A model generated the notes under the pieces. It made no database searches. It saw nothing but the letters and a program-made list of their open reading frames with translations, and was not told where the DNA came from. Source: Mytilus edulis (taxonomy: Eukaryota; Mollusca; Bivalvia; Mytilida; Mytilidae). Taken from it: a stretch of DNA of 64,000 nucleotides. The DNA is taken from the NCBI RefSeq assembly GCF_963676685.1, contig NC_092353.1, forward strand, positions 5,422,207-5,486,206, read 5' to 3'. This document shows positions 35,601 through 43,500 of the stretch, piece by piece; the stretch's first letter is position 1, and every line of letters begins with the position of its first letter. The translations under genes were made by a program, and so were the position numbers.

Positions 35601-38421
35601 CGAGGTCGTTTGTTTACCAGGCAGAATACGAATTGAAGCATTTTGCAGTAAGTGTTATCAGTGATCTTGGTAAGGAAATACAAATATCATAATACTAAAT
35701 AAATAGATCTTTGGCATATAACAACATTACGCGTTCTTAGTTTACCGTCCAAATCTCATAGATTAATTCAAAAGACACAAATCAAGGTGACAAACAAGCA
35801 CTGAGAGAATAAAATGACCCCCTGCTATGCATTCACAATGCGAATTCCAACTCAGTCAAATGAAAATCCGGAACTAGGACACTCTCGGTTATATTACGAC
35901 CAGACAACTTCATTAGTGTCCAAAGATCTAAGACCGCGAAATTATGGTAACACAATAAGTAAAGAAGTATACAATTACGTAACACATAAAGGAGCAGATG
36001 TAAGAACAGTAACAAACAAAGAATTGTCAATATATGTTTTACCATAAGGTAGACAAAACAAGTTTATTATTTCCCTTTGAATTCATTGGAATTCAGAAAC
36101 ATGAGTCATTATACGATTTGACACTTAAGACATTTTAAAAAATATATACAGGGCATGTCGGAAAATAGAATAGAATTGATAGTTTCAAAAGCAAGTCTTG
36201 AGAATAAATTGACTAGACAAGAATGTGTAGAATGCTTTTTCGTATAACTACAAGAAATATAAAATTTCCGCCGAAAAAAAATTATTATTTTGTAAACTGT
36301 CTTAAATTTTATTGTCGTTATCATTGCAGTTGAGTGTCCGACAGGAACATTCTACAACAAACAATCGAAATGTGAGCCCTGCCACTTAGGAATGTACCAA
36401 GATCTTACAGGCCAAACAGTTTGTAAGCCGTGCCCAGATGGATATACAACAAATATAATAGGGGCTCAACAGGATGACCTTTGTATAGGTATTGGTATAT
36501 TCATATTTGTTAATAAGAATCGGATGTTATAATTGTTTTAGAATTTGAAACCGAAATGTCTGAAAATACTTTATATTTACAATATTTGCTTTGTTTTTCA
36601 CCGTTTTGACAGAATGTCACCATAAATGATATTGACTTGCGGTTTTTGTAACAGTCTTTGTTAATCTTGTATCGGATACAGCAACGAAATAAAGGTTGAT
36701 ATAAACGAATCTTTAATTTATGTGTGTACGCCAACAAATATTGACTTGCAATAACAGAATAATTATATCCTCTTGGCCTATTTGACACAGTTGATTTAAA
36801 TCTTTTGTAAATAACTACACGATGAAAATTGTTGAAAACTCGTAGTTTTGTCTACAATCGATGATCACATTATATGAATCAAACACTGATTGCAATATTT
36901 CACCAAGGATTGCCATCTTTTGCTAAATGTTTTTTTTTTGTTAAATGGTAGGACAAATTAAGCCTTGTATACATATTTCATTTTGTAAAGTATACTGTTT
37001 ACTGATGTTTTCCACTTTCTAAAAGAACCATGCACATTTTTCACTTGATTTAAAGAATGCACTGACATTTTTCTGTATTGCATACAATATATATTTTTAT
37101 ATTCGAAGTTGCTAAACCAGTTGACAGCAAGGAAGATTCAACAGGTAAGGGTTAGTTCTTATGCAAGAAGAATTAATTTTCGAAACATATAAGCACAGAA
37201 AGAAAAATTATATAATAATAATAAGGCAGAAAGACCAGAAAAGAGAAAAAAAAGTATTTCTTAAAACATTCTATTGGTGTCAAGTTCTCAAAGTCAGCGC
37301 TATAATACAATTTTTATTATTTATTTACCACGATCAACATCAAAATCAATAATAATTAAAGGACATAAAATATTTTTATATATATTTTCACAAGAAACAG
37401 TAGATTATTATTCTATTTACAGAAGCGTCTGAATCCTCAAAGCTGATAATTATAACAAGTTCTGTTGTTGCATCAGTTGTGATTATAATAGGAATAATTG
37501 GAGCATTACTTTTACGACAGAAATTAAGGTGAATAAATATTTAAGAAGTTTTCGATAATTATATTTTTATGATAATCAGATAGAAAATATAAAAACCCTA
37601 AATTGAATACCGATAGTTGTAAATACGTTATTGAACGATAACCAGAAATCTGCATCACAATGGCTCGACTTGTTTATTTCTCATGGCACCGTAAATAAAG
37701 TACAGCGGCGTGATATCTCTCTCAGTTGATACAAGGTTGAAGAGTGGAAGGAAGTGGCAAAACCGAGAGCATCATAAGTTAGTTGACTGATATGTAATAT
37801 TGATTCATATATACTATGGAAATGTTTAGTTTGTCCTAACAACATGAACAACTATCGAGTCGTTATTCGGTTTCTGCAACCGAAATCATTTCATGTGAAC
37901 CTGCCAGAGCCGCCAATGCAAAGTTCAAAGGATGAATTCTTGCATTAAAACATCCAGAAAGTATGGTAATGGATCTTCGACTATCTTATTGTTTTCCCCA
38001 GCACATGTCATAAATTCATCGATTTTATTTACACAATTTAATGAATAACATAGAATTGCGTTACGGTTTGAAAACAAATAATATCCTTAGTACTAGTATA
38101 TCATTTTGAGATCGAAATAAATGATATGTGCGATTTATTTCTGCTTACAATGTTTTTTAAGACTACAGGAAATATTTTAATCCAAATGGTAGAAGGGTAT
38201 TAGAAGCACACATTAGGATATGTTAGATAGTTAAACTACCAATTTGAGAAAAAAATGCATTGATTAAACATTTGTTTGTATACTTTCAATCTATGGTTTA
38301 ATATTACAGGTCGAAGTACAGGAAAAAAGACATGGGCAGTAATATGAGCTTTAATATGGTAAAACCGTCAAAGAATGTGCCAGGAAAATCCACACAACTA
38401 TTTATTAGAACTAGACATTGA
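17602..38421 (+). CDS. SVEP1-like transmembrane mosaic protein (27 exons)
   Basis: Twenty-seven exons join into one 4572-nt frame coding 1523 residues. Order: signal peptide (1-20), cysteine module (29-85), REKR site and glycine zipper (86-142), HYR (143-229), CCP (230-289, 290-351), HYR (352-435), CCP (436-504, 505-573), cysteine/furin module (574-733), GCC2/GCC3 (734-787, 788-841), laminin-G/pentraxin-like (842-1019), linker (1020-1036), EGF pair (1037-1113), TSP1 (1114-1170), CCP (1171-1232), second cysteine/furin module (1233-1386), GCC2/GCC3 (1387-1439), stalk, membrane helix (1459-1482), basic tail. Most introns are phase 1. The content recalls SVEP1, but there is no von Willebrand A domain and a membrane anchor is present, so I give no symbol. 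Cell-surface adhesion or recognition is inferred. Confidence 0.85.
18312..18483 (+). CDS. SVEP1-like exon 2: cysteine-rich module
   Basis: It encodes ERCLVTSYIKAKCGFN, then GKSCRLSE and EHKCHNGKWIQE. Four cysteines with a terminal G-K-W recall half of a CCP domain, but I do not recognise the module. Acceptor CATTCTAG, donor GTATGA, phase 0 to 1. Confidence 0.75.
18808..18978 (+). CDS. SVEP1-like exon 3: basic site and glycine zipper
   Basis: The peptide has REKR/QAMDMM, a furin-type site, followed by GAEIGMLVDGPLGAAVGGAV and GFVVSGFLCIFIC. Small residues at i, i+4 spacing form a glycine zipper in a hydrophobic stretch of about 30 residues. Frame and splice sites (TTTTAG, GTATGA, phase 1-1) fit. 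The hydrophobic segment is far from the real membrane anchor at the C-terminus, so it may insert in membranes or pack internally. Confidence 0.8.
19214..19357. mobile_element. Foldback (MITE-like) inverted repeat in intron 3
   Basis: Arms 19214-19276 and 19294-19357 pair imperfectly over about 63 nt with a 17-nt loop: the left begins ACACCTATTGGCTGTG, the right ends CACAACCGATCATTAGGTGT. TTTGTTGTCCC and GGGGATAACAAA are opposed within. No target duplication was clear. Confidence 0.7.
19728..19869 (+). CDS. SVEP1-like exon 4: HYR, first half, GC donor
   Basis: It encodes PPPNQPPSIDCSSFKID and FGQFQGEDAEDGKTK, the first half of a HYR domain. The exon must end in phase 2 to join exon 5, and the only site that does so is AAA before GCAAGT (intron from 19870), a GC-AG donor with otherwise perfect consensus. 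The nearby GT at 19874 gives phase 0 and no usable junction. Confidence 0.8.
20383..21067 (+). repeat. Degenerate tandem array of splice-acceptor/exon-start units
   Basis: About seven units of roughly 63-69 bp share TTTTGTCATTTC, TTTTGATACAGAG and a block ending CCCAGTTA. Approximate starts are 20383, 20452, 20516, 20584, 20870, 20935 and 21003. A family B repeat separates units four and five. The last unit contains the real acceptor GATACAG and the first codons of exon 5. Several upstream units keep the ATACAG decoy. Confidence 0.85.
20652..20877 (-). repeat. Dispersed repeat family B, full-length copy
   Basis: It runs from AATTGAGAAAGGAAATGGTG through CCAATGGGTCTTCAATGTAG and GTGTCCTTCAGCTGGCCCC to ACACAAGAAACTAAAATT. 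It splits the tandem array. Reverse partial copies lie at 405-485 and 62655-62775. Confidence 0.75.
21038..21156 (+). CDS. SVEP1-like exon 5: HYR, second half
   Basis: It encodes VISTPESPVKLHRGTNLIMF and FQASCAKTVEV, the closing strand pattern of HYR (G-T-N-x-x-x-F ... C-x-x-x-V-x-V). Acceptor GATACAG; phase 2 to 1. Its acceptor and first codons are the last unit of the tandem array at 20383-21067. Confidence 0.85.
21760..21939 (+). CDS. SVEP1-like exon 6: CCP 1
   Basis: A 180-nt phase 1-1 exon coding CQQPSWPVHGFARC, GTTCTFTCQEGYQLNG and HPVPTC, the CCP pattern. Acceptor GTATCAG, donor GTAGGT. Confidence 0.9.
22223..22408 (+). CDS. SVEP1-like exon 7: CCP 2
   Basis: A 186-nt phase 1-1 exon coding FPFGTVCVSECDKGYGSQS and DRKWSTSLPLCEG, with the CCP cysteine and tryptophan positions. 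Acceptor CTTTCAG, donor GTACTT. Confidence 0.9.
22783..23034 (+). CDS. SVEP1-like exon 8: second HYR in one exon
   Basis: A 252-nt phase 1-1 exon coding PPEFITCPSTIHAFADSG, ATVSWITPSAKDNSG and YVAEDGSSN to FFVVVE. It is a complete HYR domain without the internal intron found in the first one. Confidence 0.92.
23575..23781 (+). CDS. SVEP1-like exon 9: CCP 3
   Basis: A 207-nt phase 1-1 exon coding QFCGPPVFNGDLYLQ, YGSECDIKCKGSYPLVG and GKPYCK. Acceptor TTTTTAG, donor GTAAGT. Confidence 0.9.
24230..24345 (+). repeat. Dispersed repeat family A tail
   Basis: GAGTGGTCTCATTGGCACAT followed by ATACCACATC. It lies in the intron between exons 9 and 10. Confidence 0.5.
24502..24708 (+). CDS. SVEP1-like exon 10: CCP 4
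   Basis: A 207-nt phase 1-1 exon coding KCPVLQPPKNGALTCDKW, YGTQCAMQCNGRYDIP and GKWSPLLTVPGCT. Acceptor TTTATAG, donor GTAAGT. Confidence 0.9.
25010..25345 (+). repeat. Dispersed repeat family A, long copy
   Basis: It runs from GGTGAGGGTAAGGCGCCCGC through GTGGTTGTTGATG to GGAGAGTTGTCTCATTGGCA, the longest copy in the window. Intronic. Confidence 0.65.
25825..26304 (+). CDS. SVEP1-like exon 11: cysteine/furin module 1
   Basis: The longest exon (480 nt, phase 1-1). It encodes GDCNDKATQDQIKQNF, CPDKITCNVENVEVTCG, then the strongly basic TRKRRRARRAS, then about 90 residues of mixed helix and strand from NDEIFLTFAFIRKY to DIDCGPGRFPKYSTLTC, leading into GCC2/GCC3. RKRRRARR is a furin-type site. 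The unit recurs in exons 21-23. Confidence 0.85.
26666..26827 (+). CDS. SVEP1-like exon 12: GCC2/GCC3 module 1
   Basis: A 162-nt phase 1-1 exon coding ACAGGSYLDPDVGACHKCP, RGFYKSDIEAVNCTACPRG and ETECK. This is the ephrin-receptor-like cysteine pattern (C-x-x-C-P-x-G-x-Y). Acceptor TTTTAAG, donor GTTGGT. Confidence 0.88.
27582..27743 (+). CDS. SVEP1-like exon 13: GCC2/GCC3 module 2
   Basis: A 162-nt phase 1-1 exon coding CPSGFNSANGLEPCTPCL, VGFYSSTKMSTSCDSC and ASDCIG. Same length and cysteine spacing as exon 12, indicating tandem exon duplication. Confidence 0.9.
28388..28577 (+). CDS. SVEP1-like exon 14: laminin-G/pentraxin-like, part 1
   Basis: It encodes LLLEDVDVSLSLKGNI, MQTLSVSLWCKLIHD and GGNGGLRLIIESKVG, the opening strands of a laminin-G/pentraxin fold. 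Phase 1 to 2; donor GTGAGT. Confidence 0.8.
28955..29127 (+). CDS. SVEP1-like exon 15: laminin-G/pentraxin-like, part 2
   Basis: It encodes GVSIETETWVHIAVVIES and GNIILYKDGSNKL. The W-V-H-I-A-V and I-x-L-Y-x-D-G motifs are characteristic of this fold. Phase 2 to 1; donor GTATGT. Confidence 0.88.
29195..30620 (+). mobile_element. Penelope-like retroelement fragment
   Basis: A plus-strand reverse-transcriptase remnant and its 3' tail lie inside the laminin-G intron (29128-31025), in the same orientation as the gene. The frame gives CSTKPLSKLLTSILSAI, TFDFSTLYTSIPHSKL, FQQTVGIPMGTNCA and YLDLHLEIDNEGRLKTK, which match Penelope-like or related bivalve elements. The tail (GTGGAGCAGGATCTGCTTAC to TTTCGTCCCTC is familiar) ends near 30617. 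The 5' part is missing. Confidence 0.8.
29218..30181 (+). pseudogene. Reverse transcriptase, frameshifted
   Basis: The frame is open upstream of the GTG at 29341, back to about 29218. A one-base loss near 29718-29726, just after the PMGTNCA motif, shifts the frame. A second change at 29821-29840 removes the tyrosine of the usual Y-x-D-D catalytic box and leaves LDDV. After this, the original frame resumes until TAG near 30180. The enzyme is dead. Confidence 0.8.
31026..31196 (+). CDS. SVEP1-like exon 16: laminin-G/pentraxin-like, part 3
   Basis: It encodes DILVSSLTVIEKALALNEVK, which fits the final strand and helix of the fold (x-x-x-F-x-I-W-x-x-A-L-x-x-x-E-V), then KKDQKAFQMIIPSVCD. 171 nt, phase 1-1. 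Donor GTAGGT. Confidence 0.8.
31623..31673 (+). CDS. SVEP1-like exon 17: 51-nt microexon (predicted)
   Basis: Between acceptor ATATCATAG and donor GTAAAG lies AETFRTACGDVVSVILK, 51 nt, phase 1-1. The frame stays open with or without it, so it could be constitutive, alternative or spurious. It adds one cysteine, which could pair with the lone cysteine of PSVCD just upstream. Confidence 0.55.
31802..32032 (+). CDS. SVEP1-like exon 18: two EGF modules
   Basis: A 231-nt phase 1-1 exon. The first EGF reads DECAANPCHGHICQNKINGY, CICSGGYTGQTC. The second reads CKGHECENGATCRNG, CVCPSRFNGTFC. Unusually both EGFs share one exon. Acceptor TTTCTAG, donor GTTTGT. Confidence 0.92.
32581..32751 (+). CDS. 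SVEP1-like exon 19: thrombospondin-1 repeat
   Basis: A 171-nt phase 1-1 exon coding GGWTDWSEWLPCSTSCGGG, RYRYCSNPVPGLGGHIC and KVCNTMTCP. It has the tandem W-x-x-W C-mannosylation motif and the C-S-x-S-C-G-G-G motif for O-fucosylation. Acceptor ATTACAG, donor GTAAGA. Confidence 0.95.
33010..33195 (+). CDS. SVEP1-like exon 20: CCP 5
   Basis: A 186-nt phase 1-1 exon coding ECPNKPSAYGVHMSCN, TTCSAACRPGLAFVPG and IWNGQPPSC, a CCP variant. Acceptor TTTACAG, donor GTAATA. Confidence 0.88.
33722..33883 (+). CDS. SVEP1-like exon 21: cysteine module 2, first part
   Basis: A 162-nt phase 1-1 exon coding NFPCHKVEDAKTEILKNA, QCVINKTCEINVEIN. Cysteine spacing parallels CNDKATQ ... CNVENVEVTCG in exon 11. 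Acceptor CCTATAG, donor GTAAGT. Confidence 0.85.
34083..34147 (+). repeat. Short local duplication
   Basis: GATGTTCTAGATGAGGAAC at 34083 recurs as GATGTTCTAAATGAGGAAC about 42 bp later. Intronic. Confidence 0.5.
34740..34960 (+). repeat. Dispersed repeat family D, abutting a splice acceptor
   Basis: GCCTGTACCAAGTCAGGAAA, TGTCCATTCGTTTGATGTG and CAGTATTTTTGTGATAT recur at 46900-47040. The copy ends at the acceptor of exon 22, so its last bases form that splice site's pyrimidine tract. Confidence 0.65.
34962..35075 (+). CDS. SVEP1-like exon 22: basic site of module 2
   Basis: A 114-nt phase 1-1 exon coding GCNSKRKRSTGVDAVITLTI and NLDLENYTSTKK. SKRKRS is a furin-type site placed as in exon 11. 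Acceptor TTTGAAG, donor GTCAGT (non-optimal +3 base). Confidence 0.75.
35462..35647 (+). CDS. SVEP1-like exon 23: post-furin domain of module 2
   Basis: A 186-nt phase 1-1 exon coding LLNLVKAIAELEKSAQEINK, FELSGVKVQFDKVKVQ and VVCLPGRIRIEAFC. Helix then strands then C-x-P-G, as in the second half of exon 11. Acceptor TTCACAG, donor GTAAGT. Confidence 0.82.
36330..36488 (+). CDS. SVEP1-like exon 24: GCC2/GCC3 module 3
   Basis: A 159-nt phase 1-1 exon coding ECPTGTFYNKQSKCEPCHLG, MYQDLTGQTVCKPCPDGYTT and DDLCI. Acceptor ATTGCAG, donor GTATTG. Confidence 0.92.
37109..37144 (+). CDS. SVEP1-like exon 25: 36-nt stalk exon
   Basis: It encodes VAKPVDSKEDST, a short polar juxtamembrane stretch. Acceptor ATTCGAAG is weak, donor GTAAGG strong. 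Frame would also be kept if the exon were skipped. Confidence 0.6.
37423..37528 (+). CDS. SVEP1-like exon 26: transmembrane helix
   Basis: It encodes EASESSK, then LIIITSSVVASVVIIIGIIG and ALLLRQKLR. This is one hydrophobic helix of about 24 residues with positive residues after it, so type I topology. Acceptor ATTTACAG, phase 1 to 2. Confidence 0.9.
38310..38421 (+). CDS. SVEP1-like exon 27: cytoplasmic tail and stop
   Basis: It encodes SKYRKKDMGSNMSFNMVKPS and STQLFIRTRH followed by TGA at 38419-38421. The tail is basic, about 40 residues, with no recognised signalling motif. Confidence 0.85.
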
Positions 38422-38583
38422 GTTTATCATGAAATACATTGAATGAAAAGGAATTAGCTGTTTGGTTGTTATTGAAAAGTTATAAACGTAGATATTTTGT
38501 TATGTTTGATTGTAGAAAACTATATAAAATTTAAAATAGAAGATATTATCTTTAGTTTTAAAAGTTATGTTTGTACAGGTTAA

Positions 38584-38593
38584 AATAAATAAA
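38584..38593 (+). terminator. Polyadenylation signals of the SVEP1-like gene
   Basis: Two overlapping AATAAA hexamers (38584-38589 and 38588-38593) lie about 165 nt after the stop codon. Confidence 0.65.
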
Positions 38594-40446
38594 GATGTAT
38601 ATTTTTTTCAAGGTACGACATCCGTTAAATGATTAAATTACTTTCTTCACAATTTCAATAATAATTCGACTGTACTTTTGAACATGGATGTGCGCTCCTA
38701 ACCGTGTAATTGTTTTCAATGTTTACATAGAAGTATGTGAATATGCTTACTATATTACTTTCAAAAGAATAATTATTTTCTGAATATCTAGCTGCATACA
38801 GATTATTGGAATGCCAATGAATGATAAAAAGCCAGCCAAAACATATACTTTTTATCTACTTCATGATACATTCAGACAGTTCATTATATACTTATCCAGT
38901 ATTTCAAGGAAGATATAGACGTATGAGACTGTTCAAAATGTCGATTCACGCTGGTAAAATATGTAGAATATGATCTGCAAACCCTTTAGAAGAACCTGCA
39001 ATTAACCCAGATATTGTTTTTGCTTTGGTGGCTTAGTCTTGAATGTTTGGTAACAGTAGATAGTCATTTGTCGATGTTTGTTTGGGATAAGGTAATGTGT
39101 GATTTTCGCGTCCTTGTGTGTTGTAACAAGAGTTGAATGAATGTCTATCATCATTCTAATATTCAACAAGCGCAATTAATTTGAATAGTTTGACATACAT
39201 CATCCCTGTCAAATGTTTTTGAAACTATCCAAATTATGTGAAGGATTATGGGGACATCTTAATTTTCCATAACCTTCACTGAAAGTTTTAAAACATTTGC
39301 CTTCGAGATAAAATAAACAGAAATATTTTCAATCAGAATCAAATTGCCTCCAATTGTCGTCCAATTGTAATCAATGGCAAGTGAAGGCAGATTTGAGAAA
39401 ACGTTTCATACAACAATATAGCTGCGGAACCCTAACCCTTAAATTCTTATGATCTTTTCGACTATGGCGGACCAGCTAATAACAATCCTGACAAGTGTGG
39501 TTAAAAGGGTCGATTGACCAATAAAATTGATAATGGAAATGGGGAAGCCCATATACAATAGAACGCTCATGAAGACGGACATTTAGTTATGACAATTGCT
39601 AACGGGCATGTGTCCTGTCAGGTGCGAATACATTGCATAGAAGCTTGCAAAACCCGACTATAGATTTAGGAACTGACTTTAGACAAGCATGTACAAATGC
39701 ACATTTTCATATCTCAACCTTCATGAATTTGAAATCTAAATTATGTTGGAGTCAGTTTCAAGTAATTTACCTTGATATCAGCAGGCTTTTCCCCAATCGC
39801 CTCATAAGATTTTCCCTGTGACTTAGATAAACTGTGATTGAAAATTCCATTAAATGTTTAATATTTGAAGTTAACATATATCAACGCAACTAAATAAAGT
39901 ACATTACATTTTTTTTGTCAAATAAGGTCGTAATACCAGCAATTTTTGTTTAGAGGTAATAGACATGTTACGATCGTCCGAAAGGTACAGACTGAAGATG
40001 TAAGCATTATCAAATTGAAGATTCTTCCATAGGCGGTTTGTTTACAAATATGTCGCGAAAGCAGAAATCCATTTATTTTAAGTTCAAAATTTAATTTAAA
40101 AAAAGCAGCACCAGACACCCAAAAAGTTATTTAGAGCCTCATACTCATACCTGAATATATTGTTCGACTAAGAAAAACTGACAATTAATGCTGTATTTAA
40201 CAAAATTTAATCAGTAAAGCACCATTTATATAAAATTTATAAAACAACAATAACAATAAAATAGAAATCTGTCAATAAAATGTTAATAATAATAAATAAA
40301 CAATAAAGCCCTAGTAAGTAAAATAACCTCTTCAAAATGCTGTAGTTGATAAATAGTAGATTGGAAGGAAGGAACCATTTGTTTTCTCTAGCCTCATTAA
40401 TAATAAAATTGCGAGATACTGATGATATAATGCATTTTTTCTTCTA
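38594..40446. other. Intergenic region between convergent genes
   Basis: The SVEP1-like and TMTC1 genes end tail-to-tail here. No gene recognised. It should include the TMTC1 3' UTR; a reverse-strand AATAAA lies near 40070. Confidence 0.5.
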
Positions 40447-40569
40447 TCATGTAACTTGGCTATTTTTCCCAATATTCTGCAATTTTTCCATATTTTTTAA
40501 TGCAATTTTATTGTTTGGTTCAATTCGTATTACTTCTTCATAATATCTGACTGCCAGTTGAAAATCACC
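40447..40569 (-). CDS. TMTC1: TMTC1 exon q: last TPR and stop
   Basis: It encodes GDFQLAVRYYEEVIRIEPNN, ALKNMEKLQNIGKNSQVT and TGA at 40449-40447. No ER-retrieval signal at the end. Confidence 0.92.
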   Translation of the reverse strand, partial: GDFQLAVRYYEEVIRIEPNNKIALKNMEKLQNIGKNSQVT

Positions 40570-43500
40570 CTACAAGTAGAAAGAAATTATTCATAGTTAT
40601 CCTACCTCTTACACACTTCTAGGAATATCACTGTTTAAAATCGAACATATGCGAACCGTGCATATTCCTATCGTGATTTGCTTGATAGGTTGTTGCTGCT
40701 CACATTGAAGCTATTAAACCAAGGGTTCGAAGTGGTGATGTTGAAATAATTTCTTCGTAGATTAAACTGATGGTATCACGTGCTGGACGGCAAATAATAT
40801 ACAGATGACGACGGATATGTTTCATATTTTCGTTACCTAAATCCCGTCTTTTTTACTACGAATGTGACATACTGAATTAGACTTATCAGCGGGTTTGTAA
40901 TTGTATGAGCGGGTACAACAGGTGGGGCAGGATATTTTGACGATCTTGATGATCTGTTTACCCTTCCCGAGTATCTGAAATCTCTCCTTTTTTTGTTATT
41001 ATGTCAATATAACGGAACTATAAGTATCTGCCTGTACCAAGTACGGAAGCTGTTTTTCACTTGTAAGCGTTTGATTTCGTCAGGTTTACAGAATTTGCAT
41101 GGAAATTCAGATTTTTTTCAAACAATTTTACGGTATTGTATGAATTTTGTTCACAACTCAAAAGAAAACGATGCATTTTTTAAAAGTAGGCCCAATTCCA
41201 TCTGCATTTGTCTCTCTTTACACTTTGAAACTGCATACTTAATTTCTTACCTTTAAATGAAATATAGCACCTAAATTTAAAAGAGCCTTTGTTTTTTTCG
41301 GATTGAGCTTGATTGTTTTCTGGTAACTCTGAAAAACAAACATACTTTTGCGTTATATGAAATATATTTATTATATTGCGTTAAACTCTCAGAAGTGACT
41401 GCAAAATTTGAAATTAAGTCGACTAAATATGATATTCAATTGAATTGGAAGCTGCAAGATATGATTTCTATAAAGCAAATGAAACCCTCACATTCACTCT
41501 GTCCATAGGTACGGCTTCGATTCAGCGGTGGTAACACGAAAAAAAACGAGAGGTATCGATTGGAACTATAATTTCAACACAAACATTACATTTAAACTCC
41601 AATTGTGAGGTATACGTACTAAAGGACATTTCCCGCTCCACAATATCGATTATCTTCCCATATGACAGTAAACAAATTTCATTGTGCACATCCTCGGGTA
41701 TATTAATCGACATACAGAGAGACAAACAGATAGACTGATAGGGATACTGTGAATTAAATATTCTTCCAAAGAACCTTATTTTCGGTTGAAAACGTGTTTG
41801 CGTAAGTGGTATTTAAAACAAACATATAAATATTATAGCATTAATCTTCAATACTAACAACTGAAAAAAATTACGCAAGACTAGCTAACGAAACCTGTGT
41901 TTCGGAAGACATGTTTATAATTCTGTTGTAAAGTGGAGTTTCATCATTTATCAATAGCAAATTATCATTACTTCTAAGGTTAACTGTTCTTGCATAATTA
42001 TGTCATAAATGTCCACGTGCACATAGATGATTTGATTGTCGTACCTCGTCTACTTATCCTTGATAATGAAACCAACAACTGAATTTTATCACAAGATTTA
42101 TATCTTAATATGCACCAAAACGGACACCCCGTGTTAAACAAGAAACTTCATAAGATTGGAAATACCTGAGTTTACAATCAGGTCTTTTGGTGTGATTTGT
42201 ATCGCTAAATCTTTAGTTTTCTGTGTATGGTTTTAAAAACTTTGTATTTTCGTCGTTTTTATTGGTATGACGTTGTCAGTGTTTTCTTTTGAGTGTTAAA
42301 CTAACCTTTGGATTCGTCCACCTTGAAATTGTTTTCGTTGGAATCCCTGCCCAATAAAGATCTTTGTACAAACAATTGTTATTGTTACACAAAAACTTAG
42401 TAACCAGTGAAATAGAGGTGGACAATTACCAATAGACATTCAAAGTCACAATTAAAAACAAAAGCTGACAATCGATGGAAAAATACAAATAACAAAGTGA
42501 AAAAAAAGAAAAACAGCACAAAATTACAAAAAAGATAATCAGATACAGAGCAACACGAACGACTCAGATAAACCGTGTGGGGTCTCAGCTTATCTGCAAA
42601 AGTAAGCAGATCATACTCGCAATGTGTTACACGTCTTGGTGAATTGTTTTTATACGATATTTAAATGTTGCAATCAGTTAAGTCACTTTTGACTTATATT
42701 ACAACACAGAATAGCCGACGGAATACAAGATTGACAAATATTTTAAATATCTATTTTACTCACAATAAGTGCTTCGTCATATTGCTTTAAATCTTTCAGG
42801 TGATTACCATGCTGGAAATACATGTTTTCCAGTTCACCGTTGTCCCCTGAATGTTCTTGTAAGGTAATGGCTTGCTCCAAATACACAAGTGCCTTAAAGA
42901 TTTAATACATTCAGCTTCGAAATAACTTGTAATTTCATTTATAATTTCAAAACCGATCAGAGTATCTGCCTTCCTACTTTATTGTCATTAACTACTGAGA
43001 TACAGATCTATGTAAGAAAAAGATCTGATGCAAATAGTATAAATATGTTCATAAATCATGTTATCTGCACTGATAAGTACTTACCAATTCAATTACGCTT
43101 TTAGGTCATATTTTTCTGTTCTTTAGTTTCAGTAAATATTTTTCTGTTCTTTAATTTCAGTAAATATCTTTTTAGTTTTTAATATATCTTTCTGGTAATA
43201 GGGAATATAATTACCTCTTGGTGTCGCTGCAATTGCCCAAGAACGTTTGCCAGAAAGTGTAAAGCTTCTGTATGATTAGGACTGCGATGTAAAACGTCGT
43301 GTAGTATATGCTCAGCCTTTATGACGTCACCATTGTTTGCTACAACTTGTGCCTGTGTAACATATAGATCTATACTTTGAAAAATATGTCGGTCATATAT
43401 CAAAGTTCGACAGAAACAGATTCGTTTATTTGATGTTCAAATATAATTTAAAAATAAATGTGTAATATGTTAACTACTTATTTGGGGATCTGCAGATGAG

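Noticed and set aside
35814..36047. 77-codon plus-strand frame in an intron of the SVEP1-like gene.
   Set aside because: No splice-compatible borders and no recognised domain; the real exons 23 and 24 join in phase without it.
43353..43374. Upstream acceptor CAAAG for TMTC1 exon n, which would lengthen the exon by 22 nt.
   Set aside because: It breaks the phase with exon m; the TTACACAG acceptor restores both phase and alignment.
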